In this document: positions 50,921-59,114 of the stretch, one piece after another
How positions within the stretch are numbered: position 1 is the first letter of the stretch
Layout of the letters: each line of letters opens with the position of its first letter
Source: Paeniglutamicibacter sulfureus
GTDB taxonomy: Bacteria; Actinomycetota; Actinomycetes; Actinomycetales; Micrococcaceae
Assembly (NCBI RefSeq): GCF_030512175.1
Contig: NZ_JAULBL010000002.1
Span: 1,486,149 to 1,550,148, forward strand
Direction: 5' to 3'
DNA length: 64,000 nucleotides
Program-made: the position numbers and the translations under genes
Notes under the pieces: model-generated
The model's database searches: none
The model's input: only the letters and a program-made list of their open reading frames with translations
Told to the model about the DNA's origin: nothing

Positions 50921-51808
50921 CTACCAAGCCTCTGCGATCACCTCGGCCAGGAGTTCGTCGCCGTCAACATCCAGACCCCGCGACCGGAACCATGCGCTGA
51001 TGTTCTGGCAGTCCCGTAGAAGGAACCCGACGCCGCCTTCGTTCCCGGCGAGGTCGACAAATTGCGGCAGGTCGATGACCACGAGCCTCTCGCCGGCAGC
51101 AAGGACGTTGTAGGGAGAGAGGTCGCCGTGGGCAAACCCCAGCTGGGCAAAAACCTTCATGGCCCCAACTATTTGCTCCCAGTAATAGCCCAGCCGTTCT
51201 TTGTCTGGATGCACATGCTGCAGCCGCGGTGCTGCCGCGCCTTGGGATTCCGGATCTGCGATGAACTCCATGAGGATCTCTGTGCCCATGATTTGCACCG
51301 GATAGGGGACCGGAGCGCCGGCCTCAAAGCACATACGAAGGTATTGCCACTCTGAATTTGCCCACCGCGAAGCCTCCACGAGACGCCCATAGGTGCTGCC
51401 GTTTTTCAGGGCACGGGCATCGCGTGAACGCTTGACGCTGCGGCCCTGGGTGTAGGTCGAGGACCGGTTGAAGGTTCGCTGATCCGGTGATCTATAGCGT
51501 TTGGCAGCCAACAAGGATCGTTGGTCGGCGGTGGCCCGTTCGATCAGGAAGACATCTGCTTCCTTGCCGGTCTTGAGGACGCCGAGTTCAGTGTCGATGG
51601 CACCGGCATCCTCTATGACGAACTCGGGGTAGGGCAGGGGGCCGCGCATCAATTTCTCGGTTGCCGGCCAGGTTGACCAACGTTGGGCTTCGGTGAGTTG
51701 GTCGTCGAGGTAGTTCCAGTCCACCTCGCGATCTGCGGGCCTGGTCTTGCCGGGGGAGAGGCGTGGTTCAAAGGTGTCTGGAAAGCTGTTTTCTACGTAA
51801 TTCTTCAT
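50921..51808 (-). CDS. RIO1-family atypical protein kinase
   Basis: 295 residues. The nucleotide-binding loop is VLKTGKEADVFLIERA, the ATP-binding Lys is in LAAKRYRS, the catalytic loop is FAHGDLSPYNVLA with Asp and Asn, and the metal-binding Asp is in LVVIDLPQFVDL. These are the RIO signatures STGKEA, HxDxxxxN and IDxPQ in bacterial form. Bacterial RIO kinases are poorly studied and targets are unknown. ATG 51808 has AGGAG 11-12 bases upstream. A GTG at 51865 would add 19 residues, and an overlapping ORF with a better binding site starts at 51869, so the true start is uncertain. Confidence 0.85.
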   Translation of the reverse strand: MKNYVENSFPDTFEPRLSPGKTRPADREVDWNYLDDQLTEAQRWSTWPATEKLMRGPLPYPEFVIEDAGAIDTELGVLKTGKEADVFLIERATADQRSLLAAKRYRSPDQRTFNRSSTYTQGRSVKRSRDARALKNGSTYGRLVEASRWANSEWQYLRMCFEAGAPVPYPVQIMGTEILMEFIADPESQGAAAPRLQHVHPDKERLGYYWEQIVGAMKVFAQLGFAHGDLSPYNVLAAGERLVVIDLPQFVDLAGNEGGVGFLLRDCQNISAWFRSRGLDVDGDELLAEVIAEAW

Positions 51809-51869
51809 CGCTGGAGTAACTCCTGTGGGAAGGAAGTATCTGTTCCGGGGTGATCGTCGGGACACTCAT
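51768..51869 (-). other. Overlapping 33-codon ORF with the best ribosome binding site upstream of RIO1
   Basis: AAGGAGG lies 6 bases before ATG 51869. The ORF begins MSVPTITPEQILPSHRSYSS, runs 33 codons and ends at TGA 51770-51768, 40 bases inside the RIO1 gene in another frame. Its initiation signal is stronger than that of RIO1, so it may be a regulatory leader or the remnant of an older start. A TTGACA -35 hexamer lies about 60 bases upstream. Confidence 0.4.
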
Positions 51870-52255
51870 CGGATTCCTCCTTCGGTAGTTACTGGCGTTG
51901 GTTCACCAAGCACACCATAGTCATTGGCGGTTGTCAATCACTTCCAATTGGCGCACGTTTGGCGGGTGGGAGGATCGACCGCCATGGCGATAAGCGCTTG
52001 GTGCTTGCGGGATGCCGGAAAGGTCACCAAGGTAGGGCGCGAATTGACCGCTGTCACTGAAGCGGTCGCGCGGGGACCGCCGGGCGTGCTCCTCTTGCGG
52101 TCACGGGTGACCTATCCGCGGGGGTGCGGCTCCGGTTCCGGATCGCACGGTTCAATGTCGGACGCGGCGAGACATCCGGTTGTTCACCGCGCAGGCGGCA
52201 GCCTCGAGGCAGGAGATTGCTTGTCAGTAGGGACATTGCACCCTATGCTCCGATC
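51870..52255. other. Region between RIO1 and the secreted protein gene
   Basis: No credible gene is visible. The left 60 bases hold the RIO1 promoter (TTGACA on the minus strand). The right end holds the promoter TTGTCA-N17-TATGCT of the next gene. The middle is GC-rich without ORFs of convincing composition. Confidence 0.45.
52221..52249 (+). promoter_or_regulatory. Promoter of the secreted protein gene, leaderless
   Basis: TTGTCA at 52221-52226 and TATGCT at 52244-52249 are separated by 17 bases. The -10 ends 6 bases before ATG 52256. Confidence 0.65.
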
Positions 52256-52882
52256 ATGGCCTGGATATCGCGACGATCGACTCGTGCTTTTGCCGGCGCC
52301 GGAGCGGCACTGGTGCTGGGCGGAGCGGCGCTGTGGAGTGTCAGTTCGGCAACCGCCCGCTCGGGGCTCGAGGTGCTCGTGGGCTCCGCTCCCTTCGAAT
52401 GCGTGGATCCGGAAGCCGTCACCACGAACGACTTGCAGCTGGGCAGTGACGACGGTGTGGCCGTGACCCTCCCCGCGCTGAACGTCACGAGAAACCTGGA
52501 CTGCAGGTTCACTTTCATCGTGCACAACACCAGCAACGTCGACGTCAAGGTGAAGTCCTTGGACATCCAGCTCGCCGGCCCCGGCAACGGAACCGGAGTC
52601 CAGATCGGAACGCTCGAGTTCAACGGCAACACGTTTCGAGCGCTGGACAATCAGGAGGCCGACGCCCGCTTCGAGATCAACGATTCGCTGCCCGCCGGTG
52701 AAGCCGCGCGCGTCACCGCGATGGTTGGTTCCGTGCCCGGCTGTCTGGGCGCCGGGGGCAGCCAGAGCATGGTCAACAGCCCGAGCCTCAGGATCTCCGC
52801 ACTCGGGCTCGGCGGGGACGTTTCGCCCCGTGGCCCGGTCTACTCGCTGATGGGAACCGCGGATTCAAGCTGCGAGAACTAA
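52256..52882 (+). CDS. Exported protein of unknown function
   Basis: 208 residues. An N-terminal signal or anchor (RSTRAFAGAGAALVLGGAALWS) is followed by a possible cleavage after SSATA. The mature part is beta-rich and Asn/Asp/Thr-rich (TRNLDCRFTFIVHNTSNVDVKVKSLDI), with four Cys residues (C44, C82, C162, C206) that could form two disulfides. The pattern of a Cys-bridged beta sandwich suits a cell-surface protein, but I recognise no family. The start is well supported by a full promoter with the ATG at the transcription start. It stands alone and is convergent with the thioesterase gene. Confidence 0.7.
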   Translation: MAWISRRSTRAFAGAGAALVLGGAALWSVSSATARSGLEVLVGSAPFECVDPEAVTTNDLQLGSDDGVAVTLPALNVTRNLDCRFTFIVHNTSNVDVKVKSLDIQLAGPGNGTGVQIGTLEFNGNTFRALDNQEADARFEINDSLPAGEAARVTAMVGSVPGCLGAGGSQSMVNSPSLRISALGLGGDVSPRGPVYSLMGTADSSCEN

Positions 52883-52897
52883 CGCGGGTACGCGGGC

Positions 52898-53338
52898 TTA
52901 CTTCCTGATGTCGATGATCAGGTTGGTGATTCGCAGGGTGCAGAGGCGCTCGCCGGCTTCGTTCTCGATCACAACCTGGTGGCTGGCCACGCGGCGGCCC
53001 AGGCTGATCGGGGTCGCTGTGATCGTGATCAAGCCGCTGCGGGCCCCCTTGTGGTGCGTCGCCGAAACGTCCACGCCCACTGCGGACTTGCCCATGGTTG
53101 AGGCGTGCTTGACGGCTGCCCACGAACCCACCGCCTCGCCCACGGCCAGGGACGCCCCTCCGTGTAGCAGGCCGAATGATTGGCGGTTTCCCTCCACCGG
53201 CATGGTTGCCACGACTTTCTCGACCGACTCCTCGAGGATCTTGATGCCCATCTTGATATCCAGCTCGCCGAGGGCAATCTGCCACACTCCGCCAATCGAC
53301 GTTTCGGGGGTGGGGGCGGTCGGGCGCTCTGCGCTCAT
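52898..53338 (-). CDS. PaaI-type hotdog-fold thioesterase
   Basis: 146 residues, a single hotdog domain. The long helix region FGLLHGGASLAVGEAVGSWAA carries the HGGxxxxxxE/D-type active site of PaaI-like and DHNA-CoA thioesterases. VGVDVSATHHKGARSGLITITATPISLGRRVASHQVVI completes the sheet, as in the 4-hydroxybenzoyl/DHNA-CoA subgroup. Because it is divergent from paaZ, a phenylacetate-pathway PaaI role is possible. The menB cluster elsewhere makes the DHNA-CoA hydrolysis role an alternative. ATG 53338 follows AGGAG at a 10-base spacing. Confidence 0.82.
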   Translation of the reverse strand: MSAERPTAPTPETSIGGVWQIALGELDIKMGIKILEESVEKVVATMPVEGNRQSFGLLHGGASLAVGEAVGSWAAVKHASTMGKSAVGVDVSATHHKGARSGLITITATPISLGRRVASHQVVIENEAGERLCTLRITNLIIDIRK

Positions 53339-53417
53339 GGATGTCAATCTCCTGTTTTGCGGGCTTGTTTGGCGCCCGGGACTCGTGGTGCTCTTCCCCA
53401 TACTGTACTGTGGTTGC

Positions 53418-53438
53418 TAATACTGACCGATCGTTCAG
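53418..53438 (+). promoter_or_regulatory. paaZ -10 and overlapping TetR-type operator
   Basis: TAATAC at 53418-53423 is a likely -10. It is overlapped by the near-perfect palindrome CTGACCGATCGTTCAG at 53423-53438. Its left half ACTGACCG and central CG match the PaaR-type operator ACTNACCGNNCG described in Corynebacterium. A repressor bound here would cover the transcription start. Confidence 0.5.
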
Positions 53439-53452
53439 GAAGGACCTTGTCG

Positions 53453-55579
53453 ATGACGACTACTCCCATGGCTCCACTCGTTCCGAGCTTCATTCAAAAC
53501 TCTTGGTGGACCCCGTCCGAGCCGGTTGGGGGTACCCCCGTGTTGGATGCCAACACCGGAGCGCCCCTGGCCACGGTCAACAGCGACGGGATGGATCTGG
53601 CCAAGGTCGTTGAGTATGGACGCACCGTCGGCCAGGCCGAACTGGGCAAGCTCACCTTGCATGAGCGCGCCCTCAAGCTCAAGGAACTTGCCACATTCCT
53701 CAATGACCGCCGCGAAGTGCTTTACGAAATCTCCTACCAAACCGGTGCGACCAAGATCGACTCGATGGTGGACATCGACGGCGGCATCGGTGTGCTGTTC
53801 ACCTTCTCCTCCAAGGGCCGGCGCGAATTGCCGAACTCCAATGTCATCACCGACGGGACCATGGAGGTCCTTTCGCGCGACGGTTCCTTCGCCGGCGAAC
53901 ACATCTACACCCGCATTCCCGGTGTTGCAGCACAGATCAATGCCTTCAACTTCCCGGTTTGGGGAATGCTGGAGAAGTTCGCGCCCGCCTTCATCGCCGG
54001 TGTGCCGACCATTGCCAAGCCCGCCACCCCCACCGGCTACGTAGCCGAGGCCATGGTGCGCCTGATGGTCGAATCCGGCATCCTGCCCGAGGGATCCATC
54101 CAGCTGATCTCCGGCTCGGCCCGCACGCTGTTGGACGTGCTGGACTACCGCGACATGCTGTCCTTCACCGGATCGGCCTCCACTGCATTCTCGCTGAAAT
54201 CCCACAAGAACGTCATCGAGGGCGGCGTGCGATTCACCGCTGAAACCGACTCCCTCAACGCCGCCATTCTCGGTCCCGACGCAGTGGTCGGCACCCCGGA
54301 ATTCGACGCCTTCGTCAAGGCAGTCACCACGGAGATGACCTCCAAGGCGGGCCAGAAGTGCACCGCCATCCGGCGCAACATCGTGCCCGCCGCCCTCGTT
54401 GCCGACGTGGTCAAGGCCGTGGGCGAGCGCATCGATGAGCGTGTGGTCATCGGCGACCCGCGCGCCGAGGGCGTCACCATGGGGGCCCTCGCATCCCTGG
54501 AGCAGTTGCGCGACGTGCGCGCCGCCGTCGAGGACATGATTGCCGCCGGCGGCGAAATCGCCTACGGAACCCTGGATGCACCGGTGGTTCGCACCACCGA
54601 GGGCGAAGAGAGAACCGTCGATGCCGGGGCCTTCATGTCCCCGCTGTTGCTCACCTGGGACGACGTGGAGAACGAGTCGGTGCACAGCCGCGAGGCCTTT
54701 GGCCCGGTGTCCTCGGTGATCGGCTACTCTGACCTGGACGACGCCGTACGCCTCGCCGCAAAGGGCTCCGGGTCCCTGGTGGCCACCGTATGCACCAATG
54801 ACCCCGACACCGCGCGCGTCCTCACCACCGGCATCGCCTCGCACCACGGCCGTGTCCACATGCTCAACCGAGAGACAGCGCGCAGCTCCACCGGCCACGG
54901 ATCCCCGGTTCCGCACTTGGTGCACGGTGGTCCCGGCCGTGCCGGCGGTGGCGAAGAACTCGGTGGCATCCGTTCGGTCATGCACCACATGCAGCGCACA
55001 GCCATCCAAGGCTCGCCGAACATGCTCACGGCAGTCACCGGCATATGGCACACGGGAGCCGACCGAGTCATTGCCGGCGACGCCGAGTTCAGCGCCGTCG
55101 AGGGGGCGATCCACCCGTTCCGCAAGTCGCTGGCCGAGCTGAAAATCGGCGATGCCTTTGCCTCGCCGCTGCGCAAGGTCAGCCTGGAGGAAATCACCGC
55201 CTTTGCCAACGAAACAGGGGACACCTTCTACGCACACACCGACCGTGCCGCGGCCGAGGCCAACCCGTTCTTCCCCGGCATCGTGGCCCACGGCTACCTT
55301 CTGGTCTCCTGGGCCGCGGGACTCTTCGTCCAGCCCGCACCGGGACCGGTCCTGGCCAACTACGGCCTGGAGAACCTGCGCTTCATCACGCCGGTGCCGG
55401 ACGGGGACTCGATCCGGGTCACGCTGACCGCCAAGAAGATCACCCCGCGCGTCACCGACGAATACGGGGAAGTCGCCTGGGACGCTGTCATCAACAACCA
55501 GGATGGCGAGATCGTTGCCACCTATGACGTGCTGACCCTGGTGGAGAAGGAAAACGCCACCTACGCCAACTGGGCCTAG
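53453..55579 (+). CDS. paaZ: Bifunctional oxepin-CoA hydrolase / aldehyde dehydrogenase
   Basis: 708 residues in two domains. Residues about 1-530 form an aldehyde dehydrogenase with NAD-binding LISGSARTLLDVLDYRDMLSFTGSAST and catalytic C303 in KAGQKCTAIRRN. Residues about 555-700 form a MaoC hotdog hydratase: FANETGDTFYAHTDRAAAEANPFFPGIVAHGYLL with catalytic Asp/His. PaaZ opens the oxepin ring of phenylacetate catabolism and oxidises the resulting aldehyde. The ring-1,2-epoxidase genes paaABCDE are not in the window. ATG 53453 follows AGGAAGGA. An operator-like palindrome sits at the start of transcription. Confidence 0.94.
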   Translation: MTTTPMAPLVPSFIQNSWWTPSEPVGGTPVLDANTGAPLATVNSDGMDLAKVVEYGRTVGQAELGKLTLHERALKLKELATFLNDRREVLYEISYQTGATKIDSMVDIDGGIGVLFTFSSKGRRELPNSNVITDGTMEVLSRDGSFAGEHIYTRIPGVAAQINAFNFPVWGMLEKFAPAFIAGVPTIAKPATPTGYVAEAMVRLMVESGILPEGSIQLISGSARTLLDVLDYRDMLSFTGSASTAFSLKSHKNVIEGGVRFTAETDSLNAAILGPDAVVGTPEFDAFVKAVTTEMTSKAGQKCTAIRRNIVPAALVADVVKAVGERIDERVVIGDPRAEGVTMGALASLEQLRDVRAAVEDMIAAGGEIAYGTLDAPVVRTTEGEERTVDAGAFMSPLLLTWDDVENESVHSREAFGPVSSVIGYSDLDDAVRLAAKGSGSLVATVCTNDPDTARVLTTGIASHHGRVHMLNRETARSSTGHGSPVPHLVHGGPGRAGGGEELGGIRSVMHHMQRTAIQGSPNMLTAVTGIWHTGADRVIAGDAEFSAVEGAIHPFRKSLAELKIGDAFASPLRKVSLEEITAFANETGDTFYAHTDRAAAEANPFFPGIVAHGYLLVSWAAGLFVQPAPGPVLANYGLENLRFITPVPDGDSIRVTLTAKKITPRVTDEYGEVAWDAVINNQDGEIVATYDVLTLVEKENATYANWA

Positions 55580-55612
55580 TACTCCTTGGCACTCACCTCA
55601 ACGCGAACAAGC

Positions 55613-55668
55613 ACCGATGGCCGACCGCCCAACTCCCCGTTCAAGGAGTCGGGCGGTCGGCCATCGGT
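55613..55668 (+). terminator. paaZ terminator, 18-bp perfect stem
   Basis: ACCGATGGCCGACCGCCC at 55613-55630 is perfectly complementary to 55651-55668, followed by TTCTG. The loop is 20 bases. Confidence 0.85.
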
Positions 55669-55817
55669 TTCTGCGCCACCGGCAAAGGGACGCGCCCGTG
55701 GCGACCTTCCCGTGGCCCGCGTGGCACCGGATGTGAGAAGGTAGCGGGCAAAGGGAATTAGGCCAGCGCTGCCCCCGGCCGGCGCGACTTGCCGTGACGA
55801 TGAGGAACGAGGGCTCG

Positions 55818-57062
55818 ATGAATTCACCGGTGCTTCAGGATGCCGACGCATGGACCGAACGGGAGCAACTGGACTTCTTCGAATCGGCTGAACTGACGGA
55901 CATCCTGGCCGATGTCGTCCGTCCGATGGGACTTGAGCATGCCAAGGTTTCCTTGGCGGAGTTGCACCATCGGCCCGGTGCCGGGGTCTCGGGAGTCTTT
56001 GAGGCCAGCAACGGATCGACGACCCTATACCTTGGCGCCACCGCGGAAAAACTGGAGAAGGTCCCGGAAGGTGCCGTGCGGCTGGACAGTGGCCAGGGCA
56101 CCGTCGTCGTATGGCTGCATCCTGCAGATCCGCTGCTGCCCGGATTGCCGCTGGCGACCACTCCGGCATTGGTCGAGGAAAAGTGGGGTGGCGGCCGCGT
56201 GCTGGAGGAGCTGCGCACCTTGGCCTACCGCCCGCTGCGTCGGGCGGTTTTACTGGCCCGTTTTGGAGACGGCAACCAACTGTTCCTCAAGGTCCTGAGG
56301 AAGGATGCGCAACTTCTGCATGACAAGCACCTTGCCCTACTGCAGGCAGGCGTCCCGGCCCCCACGCCAGTAGGTCCGCCGATGGATGGTGTGCTGGCAT
56401 TTCACCGGGCAAGGGGAGTGCCGCTGGCCGAAGACCTCATGCATGCCCCGGACCTGCCCCTGGATCCGAAACAGATCATCGGGCTTCTTGACTCGCTGCC
56501 TCAGGCCCTGATGGAGTTTCCCGCCAGGCCGGCCTGGTCGGACCGCCTGGGCTGGTACGGGCATGCGGCCCAGACCGCCGTGCCGGACCAAGCCGAAAAC
56601 ATCGCAGCCCTGATCCAGCGACTTGCCCACATCCTGGAGAACTCCCGCCGCGGCGAGCTGGTACCTAGCCATGGGGATTTCTACGAGGCCAACATCTTCG
56701 TCACCGACGGGACCATCACCGGGTTGTTGGATATTGATTCGGCCGGCCCCGGATATCTCGTCGACGACCTTGCCTGTTTTATCGGACACCTTGCGGTCTT
56801 GCCGGGTCTTGACGTGCGGTACGCACGGGTCGGGGACTATCTCGAACGGTATGCCAAGGCCTTCGAAGCGGAATTGGGCAACCGCGGGGTGTCTGCCAGC
56901 GGGCTCTATGCCCGGGCGGCTTGCGTGGTCCTTTCACTCGTGGCCGGCGCGCGGGATGAATCCAACCCCGACTGGCGTTCCGCGGCGATGGACCGATTGC
57001 GTCGGGTGGAAGAACTTGCAGGCCTAGCCCAGAGTGCCATGAGAACCGAACCAACCGGATAG
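55818..57062 (+). CDS. Aminoglycoside phosphotransferase (APH) fold kinase
   Basis: 414 residues. The kinase-like core lies in the C-terminal two-thirds: QLFLKVLRKDAQLLHDKHLALLQAGVPAPTPVG holds the ATP-binding Lys, VPSHGDFYEANIFV the catalytic Asp/Asn loop (HGDxxxxN), and GLLDIDSAGPGYLVDDLACFIGHL the metal-binding Asp (DIDSAG). The first 140 residues are not typical of drug-modifying APH enzymes, so a small-molecule kinase of unknown substrate is more likely than antibiotic resistance. ATG 55818 follows GAGGG by 4 bases; ATG 55800 and GTG 55794 are alternatives. Confidence 0.82.
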   Translation: MNSPVLQDADAWTEREQLDFFESAELTDILADVVRPMGLEHAKVSLAELHHRPGAGVSGVFEASNGSTTLYLGATAEKLEKVPEGAVRLDSGQGTVVVWLHPADPLLPGLPLATTPALVEEKWGGGRVLEELRTLAYRPLRRAVLLARFGDGNQLFLKVLRKDAQLLHDKHLALLQAGVPAPTPVGPPMDGVLAFHRARGVPLAEDLMHAPDLPLDPKQIIGLLDSLPQALMEFPARPAWSDRLGWYGHAAQTAVPDQAENIAALIQRLAHILENSRRGELVPSHGDFYEANIFVTDGTITGLLDIDSAGPGYLVDDLACFIGHLAVLPGLDVRYARVGDYLERYAKAFEAELGNRGVSASGLYARAACVVLSLVAGARDESNPDWRSAAMDRLRRVEELAGLAQSAMRTEPTG

Positions 57063-57128
57063 TCGCTGGGCCAAAATGATGAACCTTTGGCTGGTTGCGT
57101 GGAATCCTCGTAGGGGTCTGATGCCAAG

Positions 57129-57144
57129 ATGAGAACATTCTCAT
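57129..57144. promoter_or_regulatory. Palindromic box upstream of the repeat-protein gene
   Basis: ATGAGAACATTCTCAT is a 7-base perfect inverted repeat around CA. On the minus strand GAATGAGAATG follows. The same GAGAATG / ATGAGAA elements occur before the Asp-tail two-component operon at 60989-61014. It lies 83-98 bases before the start codon. Confidence 0.5.
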
Positions 57145-57202
57145 TCTTTTCTCCTCTACGGCTCACATTCAAAGGTCATGCTGGAATCAAGCAACCAGCT
57201 GA

Positions 57203-57649
<447 letters not shown>

Positions 57650-57670
57650 CCGACGCGGACCCAGCGGATG

Positions 57671-57704
57671 CGGCGGGTACCGGTTTCTGAACCGGTACCC
57701 GCCG
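57671..57704 (+). terminator. Terminator of the repeat-protein gene
   Basis: CGGCGGGTACCGGTT at 57671-57685 pairs perfectly with AACCGGTACCCGCCG at 57690-57704 around TCTG. Confidence 0.75.
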
Positions 57705-57800
57705 CAGGTGCGTCACCGGACCGGCAGCATCGGCAGGTTCCACGTCCAGCTCCGGGCCAGACATGTGCCGTACGTGGAACCGCCATGGCATGCTGAGTCT

Positions 57801-58319
57801 GTGAAACCACAAGACGCCGGTGAGCCATTCATTGACCGGGAAGCCGCTGCCCTGATGTGGGCCGAGTATTCAAATGCCAACCCGGATAGAGTTCGTCTTT
57901 GCCCGGAGTACACGGTCGAACGCTTCGGTGATTCGGCGGACCTGGCAGACGCGCTGCTGCATGAAGTGATCCATGGTCGCAAAAGAGCCACCTCGACGCT
58001 AGCCCGGGAGTTCCTGGATGACGGCCAGTCTCTTCCGCGCATCGGATCTCATTGGATCGCCTGCGACGGGTCGGGAACACCTCGGGTCATCCTGAAAAGC
58101 GTGGAGTTTCGGATCGGCGACTTCAACAGCGCCGATGCCGACTTCGCCAGGGATGAAGGCGAGGACGACAGGTCACTGGAGAGCTGGAGGACCGAACACC
58201 GCAAATACTGGCGGCGTACCGAAACCGCCCGCGGCCGCACCTGGAGTGAGGACGATGAGATCGTGTTCGAACGCTTTGTGCCGGTTTGGCCGCCTGCGCA
58301 CGTGGGATTGCGGCCCTGA
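57801..58319 (+). CDS. ASCH-domain protein
   Basis: 172 residues. The ASCH beta-barrel is recognisable by LHEVIHGRKRATSTLAREFLDDGQSLPRIGSHWIACDGSGTPRVIL and the end ARDEGEDDRSLESWRTEHRKYW. These correspond to the GxKxxTxxL and EGxGdxSlxxWxxxHxxyw patterns. ASCH proteins relate to PUA domains and may bind RNA or hydrolyse modified nucleosides; the role here is unknown. GTG 57801 was chosen because CATGCT lies 6 bases upstream, consistent with the leaderless pattern of other genes here, and no Shine-Dalgarno supports alternatives. It is convergent with the response regulator gene. Confidence 0.78.
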   Translation: MKPQDAGEPFIDREAAALMWAEYSNANPDRVRLCPEYTVERFGDSADLADALLHEVIHGRKRATSTLAREFLDDGQSLPRIGSHWIACDGSGTPRVILKSVEFRIGDFNSADADFARDEGEDDRSLESWRTEHRKYWRRTETARGRTWSEDDEIVFERFVPVWPPAHVGLRP

Positions 58320-58445
58320 CCCTCAAGTGGCGAATCGCCGATACCATCGCCACTGCACCTGATCTCCAATCAGGGACCGGAAGGAGCTGCCGCGGCCGCG
58401 GGGACTGTCACATCAGGTGTGAGGGGTCGCATGCCCGGCAGCGCT

Positions 58446-59114
58446 TCAGGACGGATCCTCGAAGCGGTACCCCATGCCACGCACCGTGGTGAACCATTCA
58501 GCGCCCAATTTGTTGCGCAAGTAGCGCACATACACGTCAACGACGTTTGACCCGGGATCGAAGTCATAGCCCCACACCCTGGATAGCAATTGCTCCCGGC
58601 TGAGCACCTGCCCGGGGTTTCGCATGAAGGCCTCGGCCAGCCCGAATTCCCTGGCCGACAGGTCGATCTCGCGACCGTGCAGACGCGTCCGGCGGCTCCC
58701 GAAATCGAGTTCCAGCGGGCCGACTCGAATCACCTGCTCCTCGTGCACCGCCGCCTGCGGACGCAGCCGCAGCCGCACCCGGGCCAGGAGCTCCTCGAAC
58801 CGGAAGGGCTTGGCCATGTAGTCGTCCGCGCCTCCTTCGAGCCCCGCAACAGTGTCGTCGATGCTCGAACGCGCCGTGAGAATGATGACGGGGGTATCGA
58901 CGTTGGTGGAGCGGATGCGCGCAAGAACCGAGAAACCGTCCTCGTCGGGCAATCCAAGATCCAGGACGATCAGCTCGAAGTCTCCGGTCTGGGCAAGGTA
59001 CCCGCCCTCCTTGCCTGTGTCGGCGACGGTCGGGGCGAAGCCAGCGGCCTTGAGGCCCTTGGCGACAAAGGAACTGATGCGGTCCTCGTCCTCAATGATC
59101 AGTATTCGGCTCAT
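58446..59114 (-). CDS. OmpR-family response regulator
   Basis: 222 residues. The receiver domain has the acidic pocket IIEDED, phospho-acceptor D52 in LIVLDLGLPDEDG, the switch Thr in VIILTAR and Lys in YMAKPFRFEELL. The OmpR/PhoB winged helix follows (about 125-222), with LDFGSRRTRLHGREIDLSAREFGLAEAFMRNPGQVLSREQLL and VDVYVRYLRNKLG as recognition helix region. ATG 59114 follows GGAGAAAGAAGAAG and overlaps the kinase gene by 23 bases, so the two are translated together. It probably binds the GAGAATG boxes before its own operon. Confidence 0.93.
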   Translation of the reverse strand: MSRILIIEDEDRISSFVAKGLKAAGFAPTVADTGKEGGYLAQTGDFELIVLDLGLPDEDGFSVLARIRSTNVDTPVIILTARSSIDDTVAGLEGGADDYMAKPFRFEELLARVRLRLRPQAAVHEEQVIRVGPLELDFGSRRTRLHGREIDLSAREFGLAEAFMRNPGQVLSREQLLSRVWGYDFDPGSNVVDVYVRYLRNKLGAEWFTTVRGMGYRFEDPS

